The notes under the pieces are model-generated. The model was not told where the DNA came from. It worked only from the letters and a program-made list of their open reading frames with translations, and did not search any database. A stretch of DNA of 64,000 bases, from positions 1 to 64,000 of the forward strand of contig JAEUUZ010000046.1 in NCBI GenBank assembly GCA_016786765.1, in the 5' to 3' direction. Source of the stretch: Chitinophagales bacterium. GTDB lineage: Bacteria > Bacteroidota > Bacteroidia > Chitinophagales > LD1. Made by a program: the position numbers and the translations under genes. Positions 63,927-64,000 of this stretch are shown here, piece by piece (within the stretch, counting starts at the first letter, position 1; each line of letters opens with the position of its first letter).

Positions 63927-64000
63927 GAATTTGCCAATATTAGGTTTTTACAGGACATGTGTTTGCTGTATCATTGTGTAGTCAAACCGTTTTATTCCCC

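Noticed and set aside
1-64000. CRISPR array, rRNA or tRNA
   Set aside because: No short regularly spaced direct repeats and no cloverleaf-like sequences were recognised on reading both strands; a tRNA/CRISPR search program would be decisive.

Overview
The window is a contiguous piece of a Bacteroidota chromosome, closest in style to the Chitinophagales/Sphingobacteriales/Flavobacteriales lineages. Evidence: type IX secretion (T9SS) genes (PorX, a long PorU-type sortase, a PorV-like barrel), secreted proteins with T9SS C-terminal sorting domains, the Bacteroidota gene order DUF3822-rsmD-coaD, HD-hydrolase-lpxD next to porX, TTG/GTG starts with weak Shine-Dalgarno signals, and a low-to-moderate GC content. 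No rRNA, tRNA or CRISPR array was recognised.

Layout. 1-3407: a short accessory array of gene cassettes separated by three 124-bp imperfectly palindromic repeats. It is read on the minus strand, and each gene is followed by a repeat, as in an integron. Cassette contents are a DUF262 nuclease-family gene with a nucleotidyltransferase-like gene, an apparently non-coding cassette, and a small T9SS-exported protein. 3401-5640: a different hairpin, a Fic AMP-transferase with a palindrome at its promoter, and a tyrosine recombinase that may be the array integrase. 5641-6029: gene-free, C-rich DNA. 6030-9434: DUF3822, rsmD, coaD, an unknown exported protein and lipB as one tight block. 9435-17405: CAP-domain protein, sphingomyelinase-like phosphodiesterase, EamA exporter, glmM, di-haem peroxidase, M42 peptidase and an RRM protein. 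17516-23831: a tripartite RND efflux operon with a small acidic exported protein in front. 23911-32857: TfoX-like, Crp/Fnr-like, glycosyltransferase, 2-oxoacid dehydrogenase E2, glutaryl-CoA dehydrogenase, folB, a T9SS metalloprotease, a thioredoxin-like protein, and a three-gene module ending in a Rab-like small GTPase. 33030-37644: dnaB, xerD, purC, rplS and trmD. 37810-44716: lipoprotein, archaemetzincin, lpxD, HD hydrolase, porX, mnmD and a thioredoxin. 44731-51053: the PorU/PorV pair. 51232-53787: a five-gene fragment of the S10 ribosomal operon (rplD-rplW-rplB-rpsS-rplV) with its own terminator. 54023-63926: a 46-residue membrane protein, a MacB-type permease, queA, a desaturase, a PHB-depolymerase-like esterase, DUF2797, lolD, sucC and a TPR histidine kinase.

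How the genes fit together. Most of the window is ordinary chromosomal housekeeping. The T9SS theme runs through it: PorX is a regulator, PorU/PorV are cell-surface sorting components, and the proteins at 2807-3358 and 29258-30541 carry C-terminal sorting domains. The part most likely to be new is the cassette array. The variable end of each repeat is complementary to the facing end of the next repeat across each cassette, in three of three testable cases. That is the signature expected of cassettes that are mobilised as folded single strands by a tyrosine recombinase. Start codons were moved inward from the longest reading frame wherever a terminator, signal peptide or family start argued for it; each case is noted.
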